A stretch of 52,740 bases of DNA from assembly GCF_000189395.1 (NCBI RefSeq), contig NZ_AEPB01000017.1, positions 4-52,743 on the forward strand, in the 5' to 3' direction. Made by a program: the position numbers and the translations under genes. The stretch comes from Planococcus donghaensis MPA1U2 (GTDB lineage Bacteria > Bacillota > Bacilli > Bacillales_A > Planococcaceae). This document shows, one piece after another, positions 7,254 to 15,731 of this stretch. Positions within the stretch are counted from its first letter, which is position 1. Each line of letters starts with the position of its first letter. The notes under the pieces are model-generated. The model did not search any database. It worked only from the letters and a program-made list of their open reading frames with translations, and was not told the DNA's origin.

Positions 7254-8177
7254 TTAGCTGTTTATAGCAGCTGCTTGTATATCGCCGAGACGCTGACGCT
7301 CTTTAGCAGCTGCATTGACTTGCTCATCCGCATGATAGCTGCTTCGAACCAACGGACCTGCCTGGCAATGCGAAAACCCTTTAGTCATCGCAATTTCCCA
7401 CAATTCCTTGAATTCTTTCGGCGAATAATATTTTTGTACACTTAAGTGTTTTTTCGATGGTTGTAAATACTGACCGATTGTCATAATATCGACATCGTTC
7501 GCACGCAAGTCATCCATTACTTCAATAATTTCTTCTTTTGTTTCGCCCAAACCAATCATTAAAGAAGACTTTGTCGGAATTTCTGGATGCATTTCTTTTG
7601 AACGTTTTAATAATTCTAAAGACCGGTCATATTTAGCACGTGCACGAACTCTTGGCGTGAGACGACGTACGGTTTCAATATTATGGTTTAATATATCCGG
7701 TTTTGCATCCATTAGCCGTTCTAGATTTTCATAGACTCCACCCATATCAGACGGCAAAACTTCTATTGTTGTGTAAGGATTCGCACGTTTAATCGCTCGG
7801 ATTGTCTCAGCAAAAACTGCTGAACCCCCGTCTTTCAGATCGTCTCGTGCAACTGCAGTGATAACAGCATGTTTTAAATTCATCATTTTTACAGAGGCCG
7901 CTACACGTTCTGGTTCTTGTAGATCCAACTCATTTGGCAATCCTGTTTTAACTGCACAAAAACGACAAGCTCTTGTACAAATTGCTCCTAGTATCATGAA
8001 AGTTGCAGTTCTTCGCGTTCCCCAACATTCATGAATATTTGGACATTTTGCTTCTTCGCATACTGTATTTAAGTTGTTTTCCCGCATCATTTTCTTTAAA
8101 TCGGTATAGTTTTCATTGGTGTTTAATTTAATTTTTAACCAATCAGGCTTTCTGAGATGTTCTTTTTTTTCTGACAT
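7254..8177 (-). CDS. lipA: lipoyl synthase LipA
   Basis: A 307-residue radical SAM enzyme that inserts two sulfur atoms into octanoyl groups on carrier proteins, making lipoate. The auxiliary cluster cysteines are Cys40, Cys45 and Cys51 (in CEEAKC...HEC). The radical SAM CxxxCxxC is Cys67, Cys71 and Cys74 (CTRACRFC). The C-terminal RSSY motif that ligates the auxiliary cluster is present. The ATG at 8177 is chosen for its GGGGA site about 8 bases upstream; an ATG two codons earlier is too close to it. The auxiliary cluster is consumed in each turnover, so the Fe-S carriers yutI and yutM and the Suf operon nearby are relevant. GcvH in this window is one expected substrate. Confidence 0.97.
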   Translation of the reverse strand: MSEKKEHLRKPDWLKIKLNTNENYTDLKKMMRENNLNTVCEEAKCPNIHECWGTRRTATFMILGAICTRACRFCAVKTGLPNELDLQEPERVAASVKMMNLKHAVITAVARDDLKDGGSAVFAETIRAIKRANPYTTIEVLPSDMGGVYENLERLMDAKPDILNHNIETVRRLTPRVRARAKYDRSLELLKRSKEMHPEIPTKSSLMIGLGETKEEIIEVMDDLRANDVDIMTIGQYLQPSKKHLSVQKYYSPKEFKELWEIAMTKGFSHCQAGPLVRSSYHADEQVNAAAKERQRLGDIQAAAINS

Positions 8178-8285
8178 GCACATCTTCCCCTGTCTATCTG
8201 ATTTGAATTGGAATCTAATTCAATTCCAAATGTATCATAAAGGTGTCTTCCTCACAAGTTGCCATAGTGCTTCAAATCCATAGAA

Positions 8286-8313
8286 AAGCCCGGAAACTTT
8301 TCGTTTCCAGGCT
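8286..8313 (-). terminator. terminator after the MetS-like gene
   Basis: A stem AAGCC-c-GGAAAC with GTTTCC-a-GGCTT, 5-base loop, just past the stop of the small gene. T runs follow on both strands, so it may work in both directions. Confidence 0.7.
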
Positions 8314-8320
8314 TTTATTT

Positions 8321-8452
8321 TTATAGGTTATTTGCAGCGTTTGAGTTACGTTTCTTTTTGCCAGTGCTAACTGCGTGAAAAATACTAGCAGCTAAGCCTC
8401 CCCAAACTAAAACCATCCCAATAATCATAACTACAATTGAACTTGCTGACAT
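8321..8452 (-). CDS. metS: MetS-like small subunit of a sodium-dependent transporter
   Basis: A 43-residue frame starting MSASSIVVMIIGMVLVWGG, with a single membrane helix (about residues 4-24) and a basic tail TGKKKRN. This matches the MetS family, the small subunits of methionine/alanine importers of the neurotransmitter:sodium symporter (NSS) type. A GGGGGAG site lies about 6 bases before the ATG. It starts 15 bases after the stop of a large NSS transporter gene, in the same operon, and is followed by a terminator. The assignment rests on size, topology and context. The small subunit is needed for transport in the Corynebacterium MetPS system. Confidence 0.85.
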   Translation of the reverse strand: MSASSIVVMIIGMVLVWGGLAASIFHAVSTGKKKRNSNAANNL

Positions 8453-8467
8453 GTGCTACTCCCCCTT

Positions 8468-9988
8468 TTAACTACGCTCGTCATATTCCCCTTGATTTTT
8501 ATGCCATTTAGCAATAGAGAATAAGATCCCGAATACTATTGCAGCAGAAGCTACTGCTACGCCTCCTGATAAAGTAAACATGTTAGAATATCCTTCATAG
8601 TTACCTGTTTCAGTGTCAAACTCTTGTAGAATGTTCATTTTCAGAAGTCCAAACATCATGTAGCCCAAAACAATTGGCGTAATGATTCCAAGGCTGACTT
8701 TCCACCATGCACCAAGATGGATATCTGAAATTTCGTTTGCATGAGCTTTAAGCAAGTCTGCTTTACGGAATACCCATACCACTAGAACAACTTCTACTAA
8801 ACCGACAGCAGCAACACCAAATTGGTTAATAAAGTAATCTGCAAGATCTAGGAAGAACAATCCACCTTGAGTTGCGAATAAAATTGAAATTAAAGCAGCA
8901 AGTCCGCCACCAAATACAACAGCTTTTCTGCGCGAAATGCCAAATTTCTCAGTGAATCCTGCAACATATGTTTCTGTGATTGACATTAATGAAGTTAGTC
9001 CAGCAAGTGTTAGGGATAGGAAGAATAAGAATCCAAACAATCCGTTAAAACTTGGGAACTCATTAATAATTTGCGGGAATACAACAAAGGCTAAGCCTAC
9101 ACCTGCTGAAGCTACCTCTGAAACTGCAACTCCTTGTTGTGTTGCCATAAAGCCAAGTGCCGCGAAAATACCGATACCTGCAAGTAATTCAAAGCTTGAG
9201 TTAGCAAATCCTGTAATAAATGCATTATTTGTGATATCCGATTTTTTTGGTAAGTAACTTGAATAAGTAATCATGATCGCAAATGCTACAGATAAACTAA
9301 AGAAGATATGCCCGTAAGCTGCGACCCATACTGATGGATTCATAATGGCCGTAAAATCAGGTTGGAAAAACGCTTCCAATCCAATCAACGCGCCATCCAG
9401 TGTAATTGCACGAATTACGACTGCTAGGAAAATGATGACTAAAGTTGGGATAAAAATTCTGTTCGCCATCTCAATTCCTTTTTTAACACCGGCAAGTAAA
9501 ATTCCAAGTGTAATAGCCCAAACAAGCACTAAAGGAATAAATACGCCCCAGACAATCCCACCTGTTTGCCCTGGACTAACGGTAAGTTGTAAAAATTCAT
9601 TAAATAAGAAGTCTTGTGTATCTGTACCCCATGCCTGATTGAAAGAAAATATAGTATAGCGCATTGCCCAAGCGATAATAACGGCATAGTACACAGATAT
9701 AACAAAGGACACAAAAACTGCCCACCAACCAAGCCACTCTAACTTTCTACCGCCCATTCGGAAAAATGATAACGGTGCTGACCCTCTATACTTATGGCCG
9801 ATCGTGAACTCTAAAATCAAAATTGGTATACCGGCAGTCAGTAGTGCAAAAAGGTATGGTATAAAGAAGGCACCCCCACCATTTTCATACGCAACATATG
9901 GAAAACGCCAAATGTTACCTAAACCTACTGCAGAGCCGACGGCTGCCATGATAAAACCGGCACGTGTACCCCATTGCGAACGTTCCAT
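8468..9988 (-). CDS. neurotransmitter:sodium symporter (NSS) family transporter, MetP type
   Basis: A 506-residue membrane protein with about 12 predicted membrane segments. The N-terminal stretch with AVGSAVGLGNIWRFPY is the NSS family signature, covering the unwound first helix that binds sodium and the substrate carboxylate. The small MetS-like gene that follows suggests a methionine/alanine importer similar to MetPS. I chose the ATG at 9988 because AAGGGGGAAG lies just upstream; a longer frame to 10024 would read through that site. A clear promoter with an inverted repeat over its -10 region lies upstream. The substrate is inferred from the small subunit, not seen directly. B. subtilis relatives are YocR and YhdH. 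Confidence 0.9.
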   Translation of the reverse strand: MERSQWGTRAGFIMAAVGSAVGLGNIWRFPYVAYENGGGAFFIPYLFALLTAGIPILILEFTIGHKYRGSAPLSFFRMGGRKLEWLGWWAVFVSFVISVYYAVIIAWAMRYTIFSFNQAWGTDTQDFLFNEFLQLTVSPGQTGGIVWGVFIPLVLVWAITLGILLAGVKKGIEMANRIFIPTLVIIFLAVVIRAITLDGALIGLEAFFQPDFTAIMNPSVWVAAYGHIFFSLSVAFAIMITYSSYLPKKSDITNNAFITGFANSSFELLAGIGIFAALGFMATQQGVAVSEVASAGVGLAFVVFPQIINEFPSFNGLFGFLFFLSLTLAGLTSLMSITETYVAGFTEKFGISRRKAVVFGGGLAALISILFATQGGLFFLDLADYFINQFGVAAVGLVEVVLVVWVFRKADLLKAHANEISDIHLGAWWKVSLGIITPIVLGYMMFGLLKMNILQEFDTETGNYEGYSNMFTLSGGVAVASAAIVFGILFSIAKWHKNQGEYDERS

Positions 9989-10058
9989 CTCTCTTCCCCC
10001 TTTGTTTTCCCATTCTTTTGACATAAAAATAGGAATTTTGTTTGTTTTCAGATTATTA

Positions 10059-10101
10059 ACTAATCTAAAATTAGTATACCGAGAGAGCGCTTTAATGTAA
10101 A
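10059..10101 (-). promoter_or_regulatory. promoter and candidate operator of the NSS transporter
   Basis: On the minus strand: -35 TTTACA (complement of 10096-10101), 17-base spacer, -10 TATACT (complement of 10073-10078). A 17-base inverted repeat with perfect 6-bp arms, ACTAAT and ATTAGT, covers 10059-10075, overlapping the -10 box and the start point. That placement suits a repressor site. The regulator is not known. Confidence 0.7.
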
Positions 10102-10148
10102 GACACTTTCGTAATATAATTGAAAAAAACTATTGCTGCAAAAGTAAA

Positions 10149-10175
10149 AAGGCAGAGGATAAGCTCCCCTGCCTT
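10149..10175 (-). terminator. intrinsic terminator after the LysW-type transporter
   Basis: Stem AAGGCAG with CTGCCTT plus an inner GGA with TCC around a short loop, followed by T residues on the minus strand, a short way past the stop codon. Confidence 0.85.
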
Positions 10176-10182
10176 ACTTCTG

Positions 10183-11757
10183 TTAATTATTTTGTTGTTT
10201 TTCAATAATAGTTGTTCGCTGTGACCAAACAACGAATAATACTGCTAACACGATTAATACAGCGCCAAGAGACATCAGAAGAGAACCGGTAAATCCTATG
10301 ACAATATACCCGATAGCAGCGATACCCGCAGCTGTTAATGCATACGGTATCTGCGTTAAGACATGGTCCATATGGTTACTTCCTGCTCCTGTTGAGGACA
10401 AGATGGTCGTATCAGAAATCGGTGAACAATGGTCACCAAATACAGCACCTGCTAAAACTGCTGATAATGCTGGCAATAATAACGCTGGTTCTGCTTCAAT
10501 CATAATTGTTCCAGCAATCGGTAAAAGAATACCGAAAGAGCCCCATGAAGTTCCTGTAGAGAAAGCCATAACTCCAGCTAATACGAACAATAGAACTGGC
10601 AAGATCGCTGTAGGAACATTGCCGTCAGAAACAACACCCGCTAGATAGGCCCCTGTTTCTAATGATCCGATTAAAGAAGTTAATGACCAAGCAAATATTA
10701 GGATTAAAACGGCACCCATCATAGACTTGATACCTGCCCAGATTCCTTTGCCGATCCAACCAACATTGGCTGTTTTGTTAGTTTTCATTTGTAACGTATA
10801 AAGAAGAATAGATGTTAAAGCACCTAATACTCCACCTATTAATAATGAAGCTGGTACATCTGTGTTTTCAAAGATTAGCCAAATATCAAATACTTGACCT
10901 GCATTTTGGTAGCCAGTCCAAATCATCGCAAATACTGTTCCGACGATTAATAGTAAAATAGGAAGCAGTAAATCTCTGACATGGCCATGTGAGTGAGAAG
11001 GGAATTCTTCTTTCATTTCACCCGGAATTGTTTTCTCAGGATCAAAAAGCTGTCCTTTTGAAATTGCCAATACTTCGTGTTTTTTCATTTCGCCAAAATC
11101 AACATCGCGAATTGCGACAAAAAAGACGATAGCAAGAGACGCAACCACGTAAAAGTTCATTGGTGCCATCCAAAGAAATGCTTCGAGTGCAGAATATTCC
11201 ACAAAAGTTTGACCAGCTAAAATGGTAGCAATAATCCCAATTATCGCTGCACCCCAACTTGATACAGGTGAGACTACACAAACAGGTGCCGCTGTTGAAT
11301 CGATAAAGTACGCTAGTTTAGCACGTGAAACTTTGTATTTATCTGTAATCGGACGTGCTACTTGTCCTACCGCCAATGCATTAAAATAATCATCGATAAA
11401 GATGACCATTCCAAGAACGACCGTTAATACTTTGGCACCACGACGAGATTTAATGTGGTTTGATGCCCATTCAGCGAAAGCGTGACTTCCTCCTGAAAGA
11501 CTAACAAATGCTGTAATAACTCCCAGCAATAGTAGAAACAAAATGATAAAGACGTTGTAAGCGTTAAAGCCGCCGTCCCAAAAAATAATTGCGAATGATG
11601 TAGCAAGTTCCTGCATGGCATCAAGTGGTGAAAACCATGTTAGGATAATAGCTGCTGCCACAATACCTGTACCTAATGATAATAGAACACGGCGTGTTAA
11701 TAAGACCATTACAATTGCAATGATCGGTGGCAAAATCGAAAAAATCGTATTCTCCAA
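10183..11757 (-). CDS. lysW: NhaC-family transporter under lysine riboswitch control (LysW type)
   Basis: A 524-residue membrane protein of the NhaC antiporter superfamily, with about 12 hydrophobic segments and the conserved intramembrane stretches IFIDDYFNAL (about residue 120) and FGDHCSPISDT (about 434). NhaC members were first described as Na+/H+ antiporters. This copy sits behind a lysine riboswitch, and comparative work on such riboswitches (Rodionov and co-workers) assigned riboswitch-linked NhaC proteins as lysine transporters named LysW. Lysine import is therefore the best call, with sodium/proton antiport as the alternative. A GGAGG site precedes the ATG. It is monocistronic with its own terminator. 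Confidence 0.82.
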   Translation of the reverse strand: MENTIFSILPPIIAIVMVLLTRRVLLSLGTGIVAAAIILTWFSPLDAMQELATSFAIIFWDGGFNAYNVFIILFLLLLGVITAFVSLSGGSHAFAEWASNHIKSRRGAKVLTVVLGMVIFIDDYFNALAVGQVARPITDKYKVSRAKLAYFIDSTAAPVCVVSPVSSWGAAIIGIIATILAGQTFVEYSALEAFLWMAPMNFYVVASLAIVFFVAIRDVDFGEMKKHEVLAISKGQLFDPEKTIPGEMKEEFPSHSHGHVRDLLLPILLLIVGTVFAMIWTGYQNAGQVFDIWLIFENTDVPASLLIGGVLGALTSILLYTLQMKTNKTANVGWIGKGIWAGIKSMMGAVLILIFAWSLTSLIGSLETGAYLAGVVSDGNVPTAILPVLLFVLAGVMAFSTGTSWGSFGILLPIAGTIMIEAEPALLLPALSAVLAGAVFGDHCSPISDTTILSSTGAGSNHMDHVLTQIPYALTAAGIAAIGYIVIGFTGSLLMSLGAVLIVLAVLFVVWSQRTTIIEKQQNN

Positions 11758-11800
11758 AATAACTCCTCCTTATTTTTTGATGGGTGAAATTGAGACAAAA

Positions 11801-11835
11801 AAGGCTGACCTCTCCGCTTGGATTCAGTCAGCCTT
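11801..11835 (-). terminator. riboswitch-controlled terminator
   Basis: A 9-bp perfect stem (AAGGCTGAC with GTCAGCCTT), 17-base loop and a run of T residues on the minus strand. It lies between the lysine aptamer and the transporter start, so it is the expression platform. Confidence 0.88.
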
Positions 11836-11865
11836 CTACAATTCGTCTGTGCGATAAAACATCAA

Positions 11866-12044
11866 ACAACCCTGTAGCCCTCCATTTAAACTAGCGCTTA
11901 AATGACAGTGACATTCTTGTTCAGAATGACCCCAATCCACCTCCTATGACCATAAGAAATAAATTTCGGCAAAACTTCCTTTCAGGTACGTTCAACGCGG
12001 TCATACTCGCGCACCTTACTGATTAGTTTTGCAGCCTCTACCCA
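11866..12044 (-). promoter_or_regulatory. lysine riboswitch (L box)
   Basis: On the minus strand the leader holds the conserved L-box segments in order: GTAGAGGCTGC, then AATCAGTAAGGTGCGCGAG, then TTTTGCCGAA, then TAGGAGGTGG...GGGGTC, then CACTGTCATTTAAG and GGAGGGCTAC. These match the lysine aptamer core as I know it. It is followed by a strong terminator before the NhaC-family gene, so high lysine should end transcription. A promoter abuts the 5' end. Confidence 0.9.
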
Positions 12045-12046
12045 CC

Positions 12047-12076
12047 ATTATAACTTTCCTTTTTAGCATAGCCCAA
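12047..12076 (-). promoter_or_regulatory. promoter of the lysine riboswitch transcript
   Basis: On the minus strand: -10 TATAAT (complement of 12047-12052), 18-base spacer, weak -35 TTGGGC (complement of 12071-12076). The predicted start is within a few bases of the aptamer. Confidence 0.65.
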
Positions 12077-12119
12077 AATCACTACAAAATCAACTGCATT
12101 TATATTCTAACAGTCATTG

Positions 12120-13463
12120 CTACTTTATCGCTTTGTTGTGAAAATATTGACCAAATACATCACGAAGAAATTCCGGCATAAAATACGTTTTCGTCGCTCT
12201 TTTCAAACTCGGGAAAAAATAACCAAATGTCAGCATGTCTAGCGTAACTAGTTGATATGTTTGATCATGTACAACCTGTCGCCCGCCAATATAAAATCGA
12301 CGATCAATAAGTTCCATGTTCAAATGAATCATCTTGCCAAACACCACACCGCGAAATCCCATTCCTTTTAACTCAAGTTGTGGCCATTCTGAATTCAAAG
12401 ACTGCAAATAAATTTCTTTTAACTCTGCACCGCTTAACTCAACCACACATGGGTTGATCGGATGAGGCAACATTTTATGAAAATTATAACGCGTCATCGC
12501 GCCTTCATGTATGTCTTCCATGAATATCCCCGCATTAAACAATGCACAATCTGCACCTGTAAATTCAATCATCGCTTCACCAAATAAGGTTGCAAGCTCT
12601 GAATCTTTAAACCACTCTGCTTTTAACTTTTTATCGCTTTGAAAGACGAGTTCGTTCATTTGTATTTTTCCTTGTTCTACTAAATGTTCATCAAAATTTT
12701 CTTGTACTTCACACAGCTGAGATACTTCTATTAAACGAGCTGAAGTTTTTTTAAACTCCTTCTCTACGGTGATATGACCGATATAAAAACCAAACTTTCC
12801 AGCAGCTCCGAGTAATGTATCCCCTTGCCATTTCCCATCATGAAAAACATGATGCGTATGTGCACCTAAAATAATATTAATCTGTGGACAACGTTCTGCT
12901 AAAAGCTCATCATCTTTTATGCCTAAATGGGACAAACAAACAATCAAATCAGTTTCGTCTTTAATTGCCTCTACTGATTGACTAATCGACTCTTTTGCAT
13001 CTGTGATTTGCCAGCCTAACTTGCGATAAAAAGGGGTAAATTCAGCTGTTGCACCTACAAGCCCAATACGGGTGCCACTTTTCGTGCGAATAATTTGATG
13101 AGGTTTAGCCCATGTTGGTCGGTTGCCTTGAAAATCAAATAAATTCGATACCACTACGTCAAAATCAGCTTGAACATATAAATCATCCAATTCTTCTTTA
13201 GACAGCGTGATGCCCTCATTATTACCAATTGTCACGGCATCGTATCCTGCTTCATTAAGCAATAAAATATTGCCTTTTCCTGCAGTGCCTTCAGTATAAG
13301 GGTGTGAACGGTCTACATGATCACCAATATCTAAAACAAGACAAACATCGCCTTCTTCTTCGTGCCACCTTTTTCGCTCAGCTAAAAATGACTTGATGCG
13401 CGGCCAGTTTGCAAAATGACTGTGTAAATCATTTGTATGATAAATATGAATTGTTTCGCTCAT
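12120..13463 (-). CDS. yunD: cytoplasmic metallophosphatase / 5'-nucleotidase-like protein (YunD)
   Basis: A 447-residue protein with an N-terminal calcineurin-like metallophosphoesterase domain and a C-terminal 5'-nucleotidase domain. Metal-binding motifs are visible: TNDLHSH at 10-16 (Asp12, His14), DIGDH at 45-49, GNNE at 80-83, SHLG and GAHTHH further on. The usual family motif is GNHE; here the second residue pair reads NNE, so one ligand is Asn81 as in relatives but the catalytic His is replaced by Asn82. There is no signal peptide, unlike exported 5'-nucleotidases, so it should be cytosolic. It is the third gene of yunF-yunE-yunD. Substrate is unknown. Confidence 0.88.
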   Translation of the reverse strand: MSETIHIYHTNDLHSHFANWPRIKSFLAERKRWHEEEGDVCLVLDIGDHVDRSHPYTEGTAGKGNILLLNEAGYDAVTIGNNEGITLSKEELDDLYVQADFDVVVSNLFDFQGNRPTWAKPHQIIRTKSGTRIGLVGATAEFTPFYRKLGWQITDAKESISQSVEAIKDETDLIVCLSHLGIKDDELLAERCPQINIILGAHTHHVFHDGKWQGDTLLGAAGKFGFYIGHITVEKEFKKTSARLIEVSQLCEVQENFDEHLVEQGKIQMNELVFQSDKKLKAEWFKDSELATLFGEAMIEFTGADCALFNAGIFMEDIHEGAMTRYNFHKMLPHPINPCVVELSGAELKEIYLQSLNSEWPQLELKGMGFRGVVFGKMIHLNMELIDRRFYIGGRQVVHDQTYQLVTLDMLTFGYFFPSLKRATKTYFMPEFLRDVFGQYFHNKAIK

Positions 13464-13475
13464 GAAAACACCTCT

Positions 13476-14303
13476 TTAATTGCTAAATATTCCTTCATAA
13501 ATTGAGCGTAACCCCAATACTAGTAGCACAATCCGTAAAATGGTGACCAACACTTCCGAGTTGAGACGTTTGTTTAACGCTGCTCCTATTTTCGCTCCAA
13601 TATAGGCACCAGGTACGACCGCGAGTGTGTAAATCCATGGGACGTTACCCAATGAAATGTGCGTAACAGAGTTAACAAGTGCTGATAAAAAAACCATTAA
13701 CATTGATGTACCGACAGCCACGTGAGGCGGGAATAAGAACAACAGTATCATCGCTGGTACAATGATAGACCCTCCGCCGATTCCAAACAAGCCGGAAGCA
13801 ACTCCGACAAAAAACGTTAAAAGTAAAGCAAACCAAATTGGATAGCCATAAACATATTCTTTGTTTTCTCTATCTGTAAACGTCGTTTTCCGACCGTTAT
13901 CCACAAACCACCGAACTGCTTTGAGATGGTCACGCAACAGTAAAAGAATTGATAGAAATACAAGGAGGATACCAAAATACAAATTAAAAGAAGGCAAATC
14001 TAAATTTTTATTAATAAAAGCACCGACGATTGTCCCCGGTGCGCTTCCCACAAAGAAAATGAATCCACTTTTGTAATCCACTGTCCGAACTTTCATATAG
14101 GCTAAGGTCGATGACAGACCTGTGAAAATCATCATAATGACCGATAACCCCACAATTTTTTGTGGTGAAAGTTCAGGGAAAAATGCAAAGCTAGTGCCCA
14201 TAAACAGCAAAGCGGGTACTAATATAACACCCCCGCCTAAACCGATTAATGCACCTAGTATACCGGACAGTATGCCGACAACTGCCATAACGACAAAAAC
14301 CAT
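13476..14303 (-). CDS. yunE: TauE/SafE family membrane permease (YunE)
   Basis: A 275-residue membrane protein of the TauE/SafE (DUF81) family, with about eight membrane helices in two related halves. Each half starts with a glycine-rich helix: GILGALIGLGGGVILVP near residue 13, and GVASGLFGIGGGSIIVPA near residue 167. The family moves organosulfur anions such as sulfite, sulfoacetate or taurine breakdown products; the substrate here is unknown. Its ATG overlaps the yunF stop by one base (TAATG), and yunD follows after 12 bases, so the three form an operon. The gene order matches B. subtilis yunDEF. Confidence 0.88.
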   Translation of the reverse strand: MVFVVMAVVGILSGILGALIGLGGGVILVPALLFMGTSFAFFPELSPQKIVGLSVIMMIFTGLSSTLAYMKVRTVDYKSGFIFFVGSAPGTIVGAFINKNLDLPSFNLYFGILLVFLSILLLLRDHLKAVRWFVDNGRKTTFTDRENKEYVYGYPIWFALLLTFFVGVASGLFGIGGGSIIVPAMILLFLFPPHVAVGTSMLMVFLSALVNSVTHISLGNVPWIYTLAVVPGAYIGAKIGAALNKRLNSEVLVTILRIVLLVLGLRSIYEGIFSN

Positions 14304-15163
14304 TAAAATCCTCCTTCAAACAAGTCCATTTGCTTTGGCGACAGTCCATCAAACGATAAATCATTCATCTTTTGGAACTGCTTGGCGTCACCTGCTGCAT
14401 GCCCCCCTGAATTGTTATTAAAAATCACATACACATTTTCAGTAGTGTTCGCCAATGACTTTACGGCTCTACTAATTTCCTCGAGTTCTTCCTTATTGTA
14501 ATCGTATAAATAACGAACTTCTCTCCAGTTTTGTCCACCTCCAGGATTTACCCAGCCGTGAACATTGCGACCATGTATGCGCAACAACACTTTATCTTTT
14601 CTAGTAGATATCGGCACAAGCGGAATTGACCCTTCTCCTGCCTGTGGCTCATCACAAACCGAGTGAATCAAGTTATTGTTCCGAAGAAAATCCACTGTTT
14701 TTTTTCTCATTCCATTTGAATACCAGGACTGATGGCGAAACTCGATTGCCAAATCAAATTCTTTAAGACGTTCAATAATTTCTCGAAGTTGATCGACATT
14801 GTCTTTTTGACAATCAAACCACGGAGGAAATTGCAGTAACACCATTGCTAATTTACCTTCTTCTTTCAAAGGCTGTATAGACTTACTAAAAGCTTCAAAC
14901 ATGGCATCACGTGATTCAAACGGATTTTCTCCACGGAGATGGCCCGTCATGCCTTGATAAGCTTTGACCACAAATTGAAATTGCGCAGGTGTTTCCGCAA
15001 TCCATTTGCGAATATTGCGTTCTGGTTGAACCGCATAAAAAGAAGAATCCAATTCAACTATCGGAAAGTGCCCACTATAATCGCTTAGTTTATCTGTTTT
15101 TTTTGAGTCCGGGCTATAGACATCCGGATGGTCTCCCCAACCCGTTAACCCTACATAAATCAT
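14303..15163 (-). CDS. yunF: DUF72 family protein (YunF)
   Basis: A 286-residue DUF72 protein, a TIM-barrel-like family without a settled function. Family hallmarks are present: the start IYVGLTGWGDHPD, LDSSFYA near 38-44, PAQFQFVVKAYQGMTGH near 59-75, LLQFPPWF near 109-116, AIEFRHQSW near 139-147 and a late RIHGRN segment. A GGAGGCGGG site precedes the ATG. It is the first gene of the yunF-yunE-yunD operon. Some relatives have been proposed to act on sugars or on nucleic acids, but I would not assign a reaction. Confidence 0.88.
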   Translation of the reverse strand: MIYVGLTGWGDHPDVYSPDSKKTDKLSDYSGHFPIVELDSSFYAVQPERNIRKWIAETPAQFQFVVKAYQGMTGHLRGENPFESRDAMFEAFSKSIQPLKEEGKLAMVLLQFPPWFDCQKDNVDQLREIIERLKEFDLAIEFRHQSWYSNGMRKKTVDFLRNNNLIHSVCDEPQAGEGSIPLVPISTRKDKVLLRIHGRNVHGWVNPGGGQNWREVRYLYDYNKEELEEISRAVKSLANTTENVYVIFNNNSGGHAAGDAKQFQKMNDLSFDGLSPKQMDLFEGGF

Positions 15164-15279
15164 GATCCCGCCTCCATTTTCGTTATTATTTTATGATAAC
15201 ATAGAAAAAATAGAACGTCTTTTTTAAAATAGTTATCCTTCGCTTCATATGATTTTCCACTCGAGGAGATGAGTCAAAC

Positions 15280-15675
15280 ATGAAAAAGGTATGGGATGAT
15301 CAAGAACTAATTGAAAAAAAGTCCTGGTGGGACAGTGTCGATTCGATTGCTCCCCGAATTCTTGGTCACGTTATTCAAAAAGAACAAGTTGAAGGTACAC
15401 GTTCAATGATTGAATGGTCCAAAGCAGAAAATATGTGGACAAATCGTGCCGCGATTCTCTACCAGATAAAATACAAGTAGCTGACAAACACAGTCATTCT
15501 CAGTCAAATTATACTTCATCATGCTACATCTCCTGAATTCTTTATGCAAAAAGCTATTGGCTGGACATTACGTGAATATGCCAAAAAAGATGCTGAATGG
15601 GTGGAAACGTTTGTCTCAACACATGAGTTAATGCCTCTTAGCAAACGGGAAGCATTGAAACACATTAAAAAATAA
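15280..15675 (+). pseudogene. decayed DNA alkylation repair (AlkD-like) gene
   Basis: A remnant of an AlkD-type HEAT-repeat DNA glycosylase. The first part (15280-15480) starts MKKVWDDQELIEKKSWWDSV and contains WSKAENMWTNRAAILYQIKYK, the typical tryptophan-rich core. A TAG stop at 15478-15480 interrupts it. The same frame continues without a shift as LTNTVILSQ and on to AIGWTLREYAKKDAEW and PLSKREALKHI, the usual C terminus of the family. AlkD proteins are about 220-240 residues; here the N-terminal 90-100 residues are also missing. A fair ribosome binding site precedes the ATG, so a 66-residue fragment could still be made. Both defects point to an inactive gene. Confidence 0.85.
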
Positions 15676-15712
15676 GCTTAGGTGCACATGAAGTGCACCT
15701 AAGCTTATTTTT
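15674..15712 (+). terminator. intrinsic terminator after the AlkD remnant
   Basis: A 14-bp perfect stem (AAGCTTAGGTGCAC with its complement, 15674-15687 and 15693-15706), 5-base loop and a T-rich tail on the plus strand. Its preservation suggests the gene decay is recent. Confidence 0.9.
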
Positions 15713-15731
15713 AAGTAATGCTTTCAGGATT

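Noticed and set aside
10025-10182. Riboswitch or T box upstream of the sodium symporter
   Set aside because: The leader is too short and has no conserved T-box or aptamer elements.
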